A DNA stretch of 64,000 bases from Corylus avellana (GCF_901000735.1 NC_081543.1:35150590-35214589), one strand, 5' to 3'. Positions 34,310 to 45,740 are shown, counted from the stretch's first letter. A program made the numbers and translations. The notes: a model not told the origin generated them from the sequence alone.

Positions 34310-34439
34310 AGGAAAAAAAAAAAAGAAAAAAAAAAGGGAAAGAATGAATGAAAGAGATATTTGGGTTCAAATATATGAAAACTAGAAATAATGGCTATAT
34401 GTTAAACTACCAACAATAAGATATATATATATATACACA

Positions 34440-34700
34440 ATTGAGGTAGCCGTTGAACAACAAAAAAAAAAAAAAATTAAACTGCCAGCAAAAAGAAAAG
34501 CCTGTGAAACCTGTGAAATATTGCCAAAAACAAAAACCTGTATCACTGCCAGCCAACGGTTGGCTATAAAAACCTGGCTATTTTGGACCGTTGGCTATAA
34601 AAACCTGCCAGCCAACGGTCCAAAATCAGGTACAAAATAGTGAAACATTGCCAGTACAAAAGATAAATTTGTTGGTTCATTAAAAAATGGCCGTTGAAGT
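34440..34700. promoter_or_regulatory. Subterminal hairpin and clustered AACGG motifs of PIF/Harbinger
   Basis: At 34581-34595 TTTTGGACCGTTGGC pairs perfectly with GCCAACGGTCCAAAA at 34611-34625 across a 15-nt loop. GCCAACGGTTGGC at 34552-34564 is itself palindromic. Five CCGTT/AACGG cores lie within about 240 bp upstream of the transposase start. AACGG is a known Myb-site core; that ORF1 binds here is inference. Confidence 0.5.
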
Positions 34701-35245
34701 TCGTTACAAAAGTAAAAAAAAAAAAAGGAAAACAAAAAGACAATCATAGAATGAAATTGACAAAATAGTTGTTGGTTGGTTTAGTTAAAAGAGAATCATT
34801 AAAAAAGTATAAAAATAAAGAATAAAAAAAATGAAGAAAAGTAAAAAATAATATTTAATTAATATAGGGAACGATAAAGGGAAGCTATTGTGGAGTGTAT
34901 GTAGATAGGGAAGCAAAAAGTAGTTTGGTTCCCTAAACTTAGGGAATATGACAGGGAAGCTGCTGGGAATGCTCTAATCCGACTGGCAAAATCCACTGCG
35001 AGATAAATTTGTTGCGCCAATTTTCCTAGTTGGGTATGCTCTTTCAACAACTATCATTGCTATTTGTAATGTAAAAATCAGTGATTCCCATAAAAATGGT
35101 AGCTTTTTAAAATCGTATGACCCCTAAGGTTGACTAACTACATTGTTTTCCTGTTAGTACTTTGGAGTGCTATTTTCATAGTGAGGAAAAAAATCGCTCA
35201 TAATCTTCATGCCATACAAAACTTACAATGATTAATTATTTTATA

Positions 35246-35629
35246 GGAGAAACTTCACTTTGACCCTCTGAACTTTCACCCGATTTTACAACTTTCCCTA
35301 AACTTTCAAATCTCTCATATATTTTGGACCCCTGAATTTTCAATTACTCTCAATTAGATCCCTTTCGTTAATTTTAGCCATTAAAAATACAAAAAAAAAA
35401 GACCAAAGTGTCCTTGATTTTCATTTTTTTCAAAAATAAAACAACGTTTTGGAAGTTAAAATTTTATACAAAAGTCAGGGGTATAAACGTTATGTAATGT
35501 TTAAAATCTGACGGAGGGGTCCACATTGAGAGTAATTGAAAGTTCAGGGGTCTAAAATGAGAGATTTGGAAGTTCATGGGGGTTTGAAAAATCGAATGGA
35601 AGTTCATGGGGCCAAAGTGAAGTTTCCCC
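35246..35629. mobile_element. MULE-type miniature element, mirror copy
   Basis: Mirror of 479-868 with the 9-bp duplication TATTTTATA at 35237-35245 and 35630-35638. Confidence 0.85.
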
Positions 35630-35789
35630 TATTTTATACCATTCAATGTTACTTATAGTGGTGTTTTTTTAACATTGTCCAGTATGCCTTTTGCAATTCC
35701 CCAACCCTCATATATTATAGAATTTCTTGTGCTTGCGGTGTCTTCAACTTGAACTGCATCAATGGTTGCCATAACTTTGCAAAATATTC

Positions 35790-37668
35790 ATTTTTTTTTT
35801 AATAGTAATTGTTGTATATATCAAAATGCCAATGTGGCGCAACCCTAATACACAAGAAGCATATAAAGAGAGCGCCTAGAGACACCCAGAAAAGCCTTAA
35901 GCTCCCAATGAGCACCTACAAGAGACCCACAAAGAACCACCCAACAAACACCCATAAGAAACACCCTACACAAAGGCTAACCCACAGAACCCAACAACAC
36001 CACAGAATCACCCCACATCCCTAACCCTACTCGAGCCACCCTCCTTAGCCTCAAAGTTAAGGAAACATTCCAAATTCTTGAGCTCCCTCTTTCCCTTGAC
36101 CTTTGGAGCATAAAAGTCTTGAGCTCCCTCCTCATCGATGGCAATCAAAAGACTTTCCTCATTCCCTCCACAAGATTTCATCGCGAACTTCGTCTCGCCC
36201 TTCACCCGAGTAGCACCTTTTTCTTATGCAGTTGTTTAGCTTCTTTTTCCTTCGCTCTCCGCGAATACCCCGGAGTGAACTTGGAAACAGAGGATTGTTT
36301 ATCTATCAAAACTTTGGCAGGTGCAGAAAATTATAGGAGCATCCTCTAATACCGGAGGAAAAGAGAATTGTTTCATGCATAGAAGCCTCGCCAGAGAAAC
36401 AGAAACTGCCGCAGAAATTGCCGAAGGAAAAGAGAATTGTTTGATAGGAACAGTAGCCACCATCGGAGGAATAGTAGCCTCATCCCTCATTCTGTGCCAA
36501 AGCCTCGCCAGAGAAACAGAAACTGCCACAAGAGTCACTGAAGAAGGTTTCTGACCAAAATCCATAGTCACCAAGCTCGGGGAACTAGCCGGACAAACCA
36601 TCGCATGCGTTAGCACCGCTGTAAGGGCTTTGGGGACATCACCAGCGAGAGTAAGGACCGACACAGCTAGCATCGGCTCTGCAGTCGGAGTCTCAGGCAC
36701 GTCGGAGGACCCACTAGAGACCTCCTGCACATCTGAAAATGATGGACACTCCACGCTCGTCGGGGATGACACTTGCGAGACCAAATCCAGAATCAAATCT
36801 GGTTCCGGATCCAGATCTAAACCCGGATCCATATCCAAACCAGATCCATACTCAATACCGGATCCATGCCTGAAACTGGATCCATACCCAAAATCGGATT
36901 CATACCCGAAACAGGATCCATACCCAAACTCGGATCCAGATCCAAATCCACACCCATGGCCCCAATACCATCGACGTTACGCCAATTTCCAGTGGGCTTC
37001 ACCTGCTTACCTTCCAGCAGGCCTGCATGCAACCCGTCAAGAATCTGGACCCATTGCACATGAGAAAACCCTAGATACTTCTTTACCCACCAATTGACAA
37101 AAAAGCCCTTCATCTTCTTCCTTCTCAACCCAGCTGTAGCGGCTGCCAATGAGTCACCAGTCTTCTTCCTCTTCGGCAATCTTTGTGGGATTATCGACAC
37201 CGGCATCTCCAACTCATAGCAGTCCACCGCTATACGCGTCTCAACACCACAGCTAACATTCCCAAAGCCATCCGAATAAGGTAGTACATCGAGGAGGCAA
37301 GAGGACAGGAGCTTCGGAGCTGTCCTCACCTCTACGCCTGACGCCGCACGTATCACATTCGCAAACGACCTCCCAGTAAACAAACCCACCGAATAGGGTG
37401 CCATAGGAGCCTCATAATCTAACCCTTTCTCTTTTGTTGCAATCAACGGACGCAACTCACTTGCAAACAGCTGCCATCCTCGCCCATTGCGGCCTTCTGG
37501 GATCCATATGACACCTTTACGTCCACCTTCAACATAGATGCCCACATGCAAGAACCTTCCCGCCCCCCCTCTGTGAACCATCAGTGCCTTCCCATCCTCC
37601 TGGTAAGCCTTGGCGAACTCCTCCTTCGCCGGAGACAAACACGCAAGGGTGGATATCGGTATAGCCAT
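35790..37668 (-). mobile_element. Internally deleted LINE: gag-like frame joined to 3' tail, no reverse transcriptase
   Basis: Minus-strand reading begins MAIPISTLACLSPAKEEF at 37668 and continues GRFLHVGIYVEGGRKGVIWI, PEGRNGRGW and LRRKKMKGFFVNWWVKKYLG. It then runs into Asp-Pro repeats (DPVSGMDPVLSMD) and, after a frame change near 36820, into VPETPTAEP... and finally PKVKGKRELKNLECFLNFEA (near 36060). This is the order of the gag-like region that precedes the endonuclease in dicot L1-type LINEs. Instead of endonuclease and reverse transcriptase, the 3' tail follows, with the oligo-A (T run 35790-35800). The annotation rests on recognised blocks, not on a search. Confidence 0.65.
36790..36960. 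repeat. GGATCC-rich 18-bp minisatellite encoding Asp-Pro repeats
   Basis: About eight imperfect units of the form GGATCCATACCCRAAAYC within the LINE frame. Related but diverged units lie at 2100-2260 and 27165-27310. Confidence 0.75.
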
Positions 37669-39201
37669 GCCCGCATAAGTTTTTTTGAAAAAAAAAAAAT
37701 TCAATTTTTTTTTTGAAAATTTAGCCCAACCAATTTTTTTAAAAAAGCCCAGTCTATTCTTAATTTTTTTTTTTTTGGCCCAGTAAAAAACCATTGTCAT
37801 AGCGTGAAGGTCTAAAAAATAAAAAAAAATAAAAAAAAGGTTACGATTTCAAATTTTTCATTTTTTCCCCCAAATCCCCGAAACGTTTCCCTCTCCTCAT
37901 CTCCCACGTTGCTCCCTCCCTCCCCTCATCTTCAGCCGCCGCCAACCTCCAAGCACTGCCGCCACCGAACGCCACCGCCACCACGGTTAAGCCGACCATC
38001 CAAAACCGGTCACGTCACCAGCCGAAATCCGGCAGACCTCTATCCCGCCGTCACAACGACCAGCGACACCCACCATCCAAAAACCGGCAAGTCACCAGCT
38101 CAAAAATCCGGCCAAACGCCACCACCGGTAATTTTTCGCTCTTATTATCTGGTTTTTCTCTTGTTTTGGGGAATAGAATCCTGGTTATCTTGCTGATTAT
38201 GCTGATTATCTTTCTGATTTCGGAAAGCAACAGACTTCTTGCAGTTTTTTGTTTCTATTTGTTCCTAGTTTAACACATTTCATAAATTTCTTATCTTTAT
38301 ATTGTTCAAATCTCTAGTTTCTCTTTGAGTTTTTGTTCTACCCTTTGAATTTCAAGTTTGAAATCATATTGATTTGGGGAATTTTTTATTAGGTCCGAAT
38401 TTTGGAGAATTTTAGTAAGAATCTAAATTCCTAAAATTAACTTAGGGCTTTTGTGTGTAGTGGATTTTTATGCATGATTTAAGCTCTGGGTTGTTACATT
38501 AATGGGTTGAAAGCTTCAATTTCAATATTGTTCATAGTATGGACATAAACCCTAAACCCTAATATGTATAGTATGAATTAAATTAGGGTCTTTGGTACGT
38601 GAACACTAGGATTGCTAATTAGATGGGTTAATTACATTCAATTCCTCATTGTATTTAAGTACCAGTGATTAGAAAAAGAAGAAAAAAAAAGAAAAAGTAC
38701 CAGTTCATTATAATATTATAATATATAAATATAATATATAATAAAAATTATAAAAAATATAAAGAGAACAACAAAATAAAATTTATCATTATATTTATTA
38801 TTTTATTCACGCCCCTGCATGAATGAATTCCCGGATCCGCCACTGCAGACACGCTGCCTCCAACGAATCCACCAACCAAGAAGATGCTGGATGACTCGCA
38901 CAAATAGCCCCTACGAACCCTTTCCTTTTTTCCTCCAGACGAAAATCAGGATACCCATCCTTCGCCGAAAGGCAGAAAGATTTAGCTTCAATGTAAAAGT
39001 GGCGCTCCATAAAAAAAGCTCATCAGTCCCTAGCGAGTGGCGCCAACATGCGCCATGGCTAGGGTGAAAATTCTCGACGAACCTGGTTCGACGAGAAGAG
39101 AGAGAGAGCGTTTTAGAGAGGAGTCTGCAAAATATTCATATATTAGTTTCAAATATAATTTGACGAAGTCATTATTCCTACTTAGGACGATATAGAGAGA
39201 G
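37669..39201. other. Intergenic upstream of RUS1
   Basis: A GC-rich, Pro/Thr-rich plus-strand patch (37850-38150), followed by a GGTAAT donor-like site and an intron-like T-rich stretch, could be a relic 5' exon but has no recognisable product. AAACCCTAAACCCTAA near 38550 is a telo-box-like double repeat. AT-rich to 38810. TTCTCGACGAACC / GGTTCGACGAGAA near 39069-39095 is a short imperfect hairpin. Promoter of RUS1 presumably lies here. Confidence 0.45.
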
Positions 39202-42200
39202 ATGGGCTGCGTTTTTAGGGCCTCATGCCTTTCGGGAAGTTTGGTGTCTCCTCCTACAATCACTCCTTCAGAGAAATGGCCATTTGTCTCTACATGTCTA
39301 TTGCCACTTAGTCGCAGGCCATCCCTATTCCCATTCCTTGCCAGCACTACCACCATGGCTCGTGTTCATGGGCTGCCTTGTAAAAACCAACAAATTCATA
39401 ATTTGGAAAAAATCAGTGGAGACCCTTTACCTTTTCATTCTCTGTTCCTTCCTCTGCCGCTGGTTGGTGGCAGCAGTGGCGGTGACAACAACAACAACAA
39501 TGGTGGTTGGGATAACCCTTTCGATTCTGAGGGTTCTTGGTGGTGGAATGATGATTCTTCTGGTCCTCATAACCCCTTTCTTGTATTCTTGTTATTTTGT
39601 TCCTCCATGTTATTCTGCTTCTGCCACTTGCAATTGGCCAAATCTGCTCTTGCAAGAACTACTACTACTACTAGTAGTGCTTCTACCTCTCTGGAAGAAT
39701 CAGAGTCATTGGAGTCATTGTCTGTTTGGGAAGTGAGGGGAGGCAAGTGGACCAAGCTTATAGCTGATTGTTTTAAAGATGTATTCGTCATTGAACAACC
39801 TGGTACTGGTACTGGTAGTACTCGAACCTTCATCCCAGAGAAGTTGTGGTTGCGGTGCAGAGATCTCTTCATGGGTTTGATGCTACCGGATGGTTTTCCC
39901 CACAGTGTAACTAGCGATTACTTGGAATACTCTCTGTGGAGAGGAGTCCAAGGTATTGCCAGCCAAATCAGTGGTGTCCTTGCCACGCAGGCCTTGCTCT
40001 ATGCCGTTGGATTGGGGAAAGGAGCTATTCCTACCGCTGCAGCTGTCAACTGGGTACTCAAGGATGGAATTGGGTATCTCAGCAAAATTATGCTCTCCAA
40101 GTATGGGCGGCATTTTGATGTCCATCCCAAAGGATGGAGGTTGTTTGCTGATCTTTTGGAAAACACTGCCTTTGGATTGGAGATGTTAACCCCTTCTTTC
40201 CCTCATCTTTTTGTTTTCATTGGTGCTACTGCTGGAGCAGGACGCTCGGCTGCTGCACTCATACAGGTAACTATGCACACATATTGTTGTCTTTTCTCAC
40301 AGTGACTCGTAATAATTACCTTGTTCATTGATTTGACTCATAGTGAAACTTATTATTCCATAGGCCTCTACCAGGAGTTGTTTCTATGCTGGTTTTGCTG
40401 CACAAAGGAACTTTGCTGAGGTGAAATATAACATCTTTTCCTTGTTTATGTTTCAATTTCTTAGATTTAATTATTCATCAAACAGAAAAAAAAATTCTTA
40501 AATTTAACTGGCTTTAAGGATGCATGGAAAGCCTGTAACTTCTTTTCCCTATCGTGGAATCGAATTTGCTATACCAATGGCATGTCCTTTTGCCGGCACT
40601 AGCACATGACTTTAATGTGCTTTCACATTAGCCTATCATATATATTTTCTGAAGGGAGTTATTCGTTGTAGGTAATTGCGAAGGGTGAAGCTCAAGGAAT
40701 GGTGAGCAAGTCTATCGGTATCATGCTTGGTATAGCATTGGCTAATTCCATTGGCTCCTCCACATCTCTTGCCCTAGCTTCTTTTAGTGTGGTGACTTGG
40801 ATTCACATGTTCTGCAATCTGAAGTCATATCAATCCATTCAACTAAGGACTTTAAATCCTTATCGTGCAAGTAATTTCTTTCTCTTCACTCCCTCTCTCT
40901 CTCTAAATGTTTTATATGATGAAATTGTTGTAACTAGATATTCTCACCACTGTATTTGCACTGAATTAGTTTATTGTGGGTGATATACTAACTATGATGT
41001 TCACATAATTGACCCCTATGAAACCAGAACTGATTTGATTTTAGACGCATAGTGGATTTACAATAGTGCAAAATGGAAGAAAAAAAGTTCTGTAATAGAT
41101 TTCGAACAGGAGCATGTGGGAAATTACAACCTTACATATGGGCCTTTCTACTCCCTCCCCATGACTTCCCTTCTTGAACTTGTTCATTTTGTTACTATGT
41201 CGTGTGACCATTGAAGACCTCAAAGATGTTTGCTACTATTGCATCGTTGATATCAACTGCCAACACCAGTTTACTATTCAGCATGAGTTCATTGAAGTGA
41301 TTAAAAGTTTCCCACATAACAAACTGATAGTTTCATTGCCATTATTCATGTAGAGGAGTAATTTTGTTAGTTCTTATGGACATTATCACCGTGATTATTA
41401 TTTGGTAACTAGTTCATTGTATAATGGAAAAGTTGTCTTTAATTCTCTTATCAGGTTTGGTGTTTAGCGAATATCTCCTTAGCGGCCAAGCACCTCCAAT
41501 CAAAGAAGTCAATGATGAGGAACCACTTTTCCCAGTTCTACCATTTCTTAATGTAAATTCCTCATACAAAGTGAGTAACAATTCTGCTTTCTTCTAATGT
41601 GGCTAATGATTCCTCTGCCTTAGGTAAAATAGAAATGTTGTGAGAAATTTTACTGACTTATGGACGGGTTAATTGTGCCATGCTGAATCTTGTGTGAGAT
41701 AACAAGCGCTATATATGCGTTAGAACTTTACATGTGAAAGCTTTTCCTTTTTTTCTTATGTTGTTGATACATGCTGTCTGGGTATTTAATACGCCTGATG
41801 CGTTTGAAATTACTGTAATTATTAGGTAGAAATCTTGGTTATTTTTTAGGTTATCCATAAAGTTTCATGTTTCTAGCGTTTGAAGTTTTTAAGTTATACT
41901 AGATTTGAGATGGGAGATGACTCCAAGGTTAGATTCTGGCATGATCTTTGGTGTGGGGACAAGTCCCTAAAGGAAAGCTTTCTAGATTTATGGGGTATTG
42001 CTTGCACGAAGAATGCTTTCGTAGTGGCTCACTTGAGCTTTTGGAGGCTCCAATTAATGGAACGTAAGCTTTGTTAGATCGGTTCATGATTGGAAGGTGA
42101 ATGTCTTTGCCTTGTTTTTCAATTTGTTGTATTTAGTTAAAGTGAGACAAGAATGTGAAGACAAGCTTTGGTGGGCCCCCTCCAAAAGAGGGTTGTTCGA

Positions 42201-44025
42201 TATTAGATCCTTCAACAGTGCCCTTGTTTGTAATAATGGCATTCTTTTTCCTTGGAAGAGTATTTTGTGATCTAAGGTTCCTTTGAGAGTAGTTTTTCTT
42301 CTTGGTCGGCGGCCATAGAAAAGTCCCTTACCATGGACAATCTTAGAAAGTGGCATGTTACTGCGGTTTATAGGTGTTGTATGTGTAAGAGGAATGGAGA
42401 GTCTATTGACCATCTTCTTCTCCAATGTAAGGTTGCTTGTGCCTTGTGAAATTTATTTATTTTTTATTTTTTATTTTTTCAGTCGCTTTGTCTTATGCCT
42501 AGACGAGTAGTTGAGTTGTTTGCTTGTTGGTAGCACTCAGAGTGCTGCTGTATGAAAGTTGGTGCTTTCTTTCTTTCTATGGTGTCTTTGGAGGAAAAGA
42601 AATAATTATAAGTTTTGAGGATCGCGATAAGATGTTGGTGTAGTTTAAGTCTTTTTTCTTCAATACTCTTTATCTTTGGACAGCTGCATTTATATCTCCT
42701 TTGCTGCTTAGTTTTCATGATTTACTTGTTCTCTTTTCTCCTAGCGAGCTGTTACTCTTATATACTTGTGTACCTAGGTGCCATTTATGCTTTTAATGAT
42801 ATTTGGATTAAAGAAGAAGAATATGACATCCATTCTTGCTGCTGCTGGGTCAAGTCCTTGAATCTTCTTACAGGTTGAAGGTAGGTTGGAGAGTGGCCTA
42901 TGGGCTGTGCACAAGTTGTGATTAACCACTCCATAATAAAACATTTACAACTGGGAAATTATCCATGCGAAAGGGATTATTTCTGTCCATAAAGTTACCT
43001 TCTTTATCATTGGGATTTGTGCAGTATATGGTACCTTTGATTTAGGATTTGGGCTTCTGATTTTCAGAAAATTTTAATCTTTGATTAATTAGGCAGTGTA
43101 AGGCTGGGAGGATATATCAAAATGTTTGCAGTAGTTTCTGCTTGGTCTGATTTTTGCACATTGTGGTTTGTTGATTCCCCTCTTTTTAGGCACAACCACA
43201 TGTCCTTACTTCTGACGCAAAGGATGCAGCTTCTGAAATTGAAAGTCGACTGCAGCTAGGATCTAAGCTCAGTGATATTGTCCACAACAAGGAGGATTTC
43301 CTTGCACTTTTGAATCTGTATAGAAATGAAGGCTACATTTTGGCTGAGCACAAAGGAAAATTCTGTGTAAGTCAACAGTCCCCTTGATTTTCAAATCTCC
43401 ATTTCTTTAATTTCTTTCTCCTACTTTCTTGTCCACTGGTCGTGACACAGACATTTCTAGAATTGAAATGAGTAGACTTCCAGATTTCTCTTAAAATAGG
43501 TGGGATTTATTTGCTTGTATAGAGGTTTAACAAAATTCAAGTGACAATTCTGAAGTGGTAAAACAGAAGAATAAATCTGATATGGACAGATTTTGGAATG
43601 ACAATAGATGATGCCATCATGAGAACTCAATATATTCTTTGTAAACTCTTTGTTTCTTTCTTTTAATTGTTTAAGAAAGAAAGAAAGAAAGAAAAAAAAA
43701 AAGATGACAAACTAATTATACTTTTTCTTCTTGGGCTCAGGTGGTGCTTAAAGAAAGTTCTTCTCCCCATGACATGCTAAAGGCACTCTTCCAAGTCAAC
43801 TATTTGTACTGGTTGGAGAAAAATGTGGGATTGGAAGAAAGAAGTGCTTCTAATGAGTGCAGGAATGGGGGGAGGCTGCAAATATCTCTAGAGTATGTGC
43901 AGAGGGAATTCAACCATGTTAAAAGTGATGGTGATTCAGTGGGTTGGGTCATGGATGGGCTTATTGCACGACCTTTGCCAAACAGGATTCGCTTGGAGCA
44001 TGTGGCCTCTTCGATTGCCTCTTGA
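39202..44025 (+). CDS. RUS1: Root UVB sensitive 1-like protein (DUF647), chloroplast-type
   Basis: Six exons: 39202-40266, 40364-40420, 40672-40870, 41455-41570, 43190-43366, 43741-44025. All have GT-AG introns and phases agree, giving 632 residues. The N-terminus ([10 protein letters not shown] ... [10 protein letters not shown]) is Ser/Arg-rich and plausible as a plastid transit peptide. A Gly/Asn-rich stretch and a hydrophobic segment ([17 protein letters not shown], about 128-144) follow. The DUF647 core has [65 protein letters not shown] and [15 protein letters not shown]. The C-terminus (NEEPLFP-like, [20 protein letters not shown]) matches RUS1 rather than RUS6. RUS1 acts with RUS2 in early seedling development and UV-B/root responses. 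It appears intact. Confidence 0.88.
41876..42815 (+). mobile_element. LINE fragment (3' end of ORF2) in RUS1 intron 4, sense orientation
   Basis: [23 protein letters not shown] near the start and [20 protein letters not shown] further on are the zinc-binding (zf-RVT) end of plant L1-type reverse transcriptase proteins. [18 protein letters not shown] and a 3' tail follow. Frameshifts and stops break the frame. The intron (1.6 kb) is still bounded by good splice sites, so RUS1 tolerates it. Confidence 0.8.
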
Positions 44026-44392
44026 TATGACTGGTGGATGATGATTGCCACATGGCCTCTTCAATTACTTGGACAAACTTTTAAGAGTGCAAGAAAATGG
44101 GAAAAGAAATTCGTATATATCAGGCCATTTTGGACTCCTGGACTCGACTCATTTTTTGCTGCAAAGTTTACACTGTACAGGTTCTCAGCAAATTTTTTGC
44201 AAAGCCTTGAAATCACTTGATGCGACAAGGAAACAAGGCAGAGTTGTCACTCGAATAGAAGGACAAAAAAAAAAAAAAAAAAATGAAGAGTTGTCACTCA
44301 TGGTTTACTTTAGTTTGTAATTTTGACAATTAAAATTATGAGGTTTACTCAAGCTACAAATAAGTGTTTTTTTTTGTCAAAATTTCATTCAG
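44026..44392. other. 3' region of RUS1
   Basis: Probable 3' UTR and downstream sequence with poly-A runs (44265-44283). No further gene. Confidence 0.5.
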
Positions 44393-45363
44393 GCTCAATT
44401 TGTTTCGACGTAAAATATTTTCTTGAAAAATAATTTATTGGAAAACATTTTTCGATGTTTGGCGCGTACAAAAAATCATTTTTTTTTTAAAAAAAAAATA
44501 TATTTTATATATATTTCATTGAATCATATTAAACTTTAAATTATGAAAATGTCTCGACTAGCTCCTTGCGGTGGCTTGGTCAAGTCCTGCGAGTCCAGTA
44601 TGGGTCCTTGTAGATCTTGACGATGTCCTAACCAGTTCTCGACGGTGTCCTAGTTAGGTCTTGGTCGGGTTTTGGCGGGGCCTTGTCGGGTTTCAGCGGG
44701 GTCTCAGTTGAGTCTTATTGCCTATTTGAGATTGCGTTTGAGAAATAGAGCTTTTAAGTTAAAAAGAGTTTTTGGGCAAAAGTTTTATTTTTAAGCATTT
44801 GCCAAAAGTGCGTTTTGGTCATTTTTTGGCTTTTTTTACCCTTAAAAGTGTTTTTAATTTTTTTACCAAATCGAGTTTTTTATTTTATTTTATTTTATTT
44901 TTATTTTCAAACGGACATTTTGAGTGCTAAAAACACTTTTATGTCCCTCAAATGCAATCTCAAACAGGCCCTTAGTGAGGTCTCGGTAGGTCTCATCGAG
45001 TCCTAGCGGGGTCCCAATTGAGTCTTAGTGAGGTCTCGGTAGGTCTCATTGGGTCCTAGTGGGGTCTCGACCGAGTCTTGGCAGGGTCTCGGTGGGTGTC
45101 CAGGCATCCCAGTCCTAGCGAGGTCCCGATGACATCCTAGTTTGGTCTGCCGATTTGAAAATGAAATGTTCAAACTCGGAAAATGGTTTTTGGTTTTCAA
45201 AAATGGAAATTATTTTTCGAAAATTAAAGAGACGTTTTCAATCAAACCGAAAAATATTTTTCGTTTGATTATTATTTTCTGTCGCACCAAACATTTAAAA
45301 ATACGAAAAACATTTTTTAAAAAACATTTTTAAAAAATCATTTTACGCAAAAACAAATTGAGC
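44393..45363. mobile_element. Non-autonomous inverted-repeat element carrying a GGTCTCGG minisatellite
   Basis: Ends GCTCAATTTGTTTCGACGTAAAAT and the inverse of TTTTACGCAAAAACAAATTGAGC form long imperfect terminal inverted repeats, with further inward similarity rich in AAAAT/ATTTT. The interior (44570-45130) is made of imperfect repeats of GGTCTCGGTAGGTCTCATTG / GGGTCCTAGYGGGG. No coding capacity. Target duplication not clear. It hosts a second element at 44718-44971. Confidence 0.65.
44718..44971. mobile_element. Tourist-like MITE nested in the minisatellite element
   Basis: 254 bp with TIRs CCTATTTGAGATTGCGTTTG / inverse of CAAATGCAATCTCAAACAGG, flanked by TTA at 44715-44717 and 44972-44974. 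The interrupted site GAGTC-TTA-GTGAGG is seen uninterrupted 44 bp later, in a sister repeat unit at about 45021 (GAGTCTTAGTGAGG). The TTA duplication fits PIF/Harbinger-derived MITEs. Confidence 0.85.
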
Positions 45364-45679
45364 TGTAATAGAAAACTTGTTGCTGATCACATTGTCCATA
45401 CCATGCTAATGAAAACATGACACGTGTATTCAGATACACCTTCCTTGCCGTATAAGCAATTACGTCAAATTTTGTTTTTTTCTTTTAAAAAAGAAGTAGA
45501 AAAGGCTTTAAAAAAATATAGAGCACATTAAGTACAAAGTCCTTTAAGTATGTCATTACTTTTATCCTTCAATCTTGTCGATACATATAGAGCACATTCC
45601 CTAGTACAAAGAGAGAGTTTTAGCACAAAGTAATTTTTTATTTCTCCCTATAAGTAGATTAAATACTAATGAGCCTTCC
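45364..45679. other. Intergenic, no gene
   Basis: AT-rich with AGAGCACATT(A/C) duplicated near 45521 and 45589. Nothing recognisable. Confidence 0.5.
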
Positions 45680-45740
45680 CTAATAATTCTTTTTCAATTG
45701 TTGCAGCGAGTTTTCACGTCATCTCCCACGTTTTCCATAC
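45680..45740 (-). other. Exon-2-like block behind Cys-rich gene A
   Basis: After an acceptor-like TTAATGTTGCAG (minus strand) comes a 61-bp block reading MENVGDDVKTRCNN then stop in one frame. It aligns base for base, with one deletion, with the block behind gene B (50814-50875). Conservation of acceptor and block suggests a short second exon, but I could not identify a donor in matching phase in gene A. Confidence 0.4.

Larger units (their letters stand above)
28288..34974. mobile_element. Complete PIF/Harbinger transposon, 6.69 kb, with captured host sequence
   Basis: Perfect 15-bp terminal inverted repeats GAGCATTCCCAGCAG (28288-28302) and its inverse (34960-34974), followed by further similarity (CTCCCT / TTCCCT and TTTAGGGAATATG). 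A TAA target duplication lies at 28285-28287 and 34975-34977. The empty site is visible in the left arm at about 1135-1145 (GGATTAGAGTAG), so the insertion is present in one arm only. Contents in order: ORF1 (+, 30187-31319), captured host-gene fragments (+, 31628-32656), transposase (-, 33020-34309). The TIRs, TAA duplication and DDE nuclease place it in PIF/Harbinger. Confidence 0.95.
14869..36104. repeat. Large inverted repeat 1, right arm
   Basis: Mirror of 1-13852, colinear but reversed. It is longer because of insertions at 24624-24999 (tandem duplication), 25002-25548 (LTR-like) and 28288-34974 (PIF/Harbinger). The match continues to the left window edge, so the true extent is unknown. 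Confidence 0.95.

Noticed and set aside
37909..38196. 95-codon Pro/Thr-rich frame as a gene
   Set aside because: Low complexity, no domain, no partner exon; kept only as part of the intergenic description.
38548..38566. Telomere-like AAACCCTAAACCCTAA
   Set aside because: Only two units; more likely a telo-box-type motif or chance than an interstitial telomere.
39202..44025. Identification of the DUF647 gene as RUS6
   Set aside because: The [23 protein letters not shown] and C-terminal [15 protein letters not shown] segments fit RUS1 as I know it; RUS6 has a different core.
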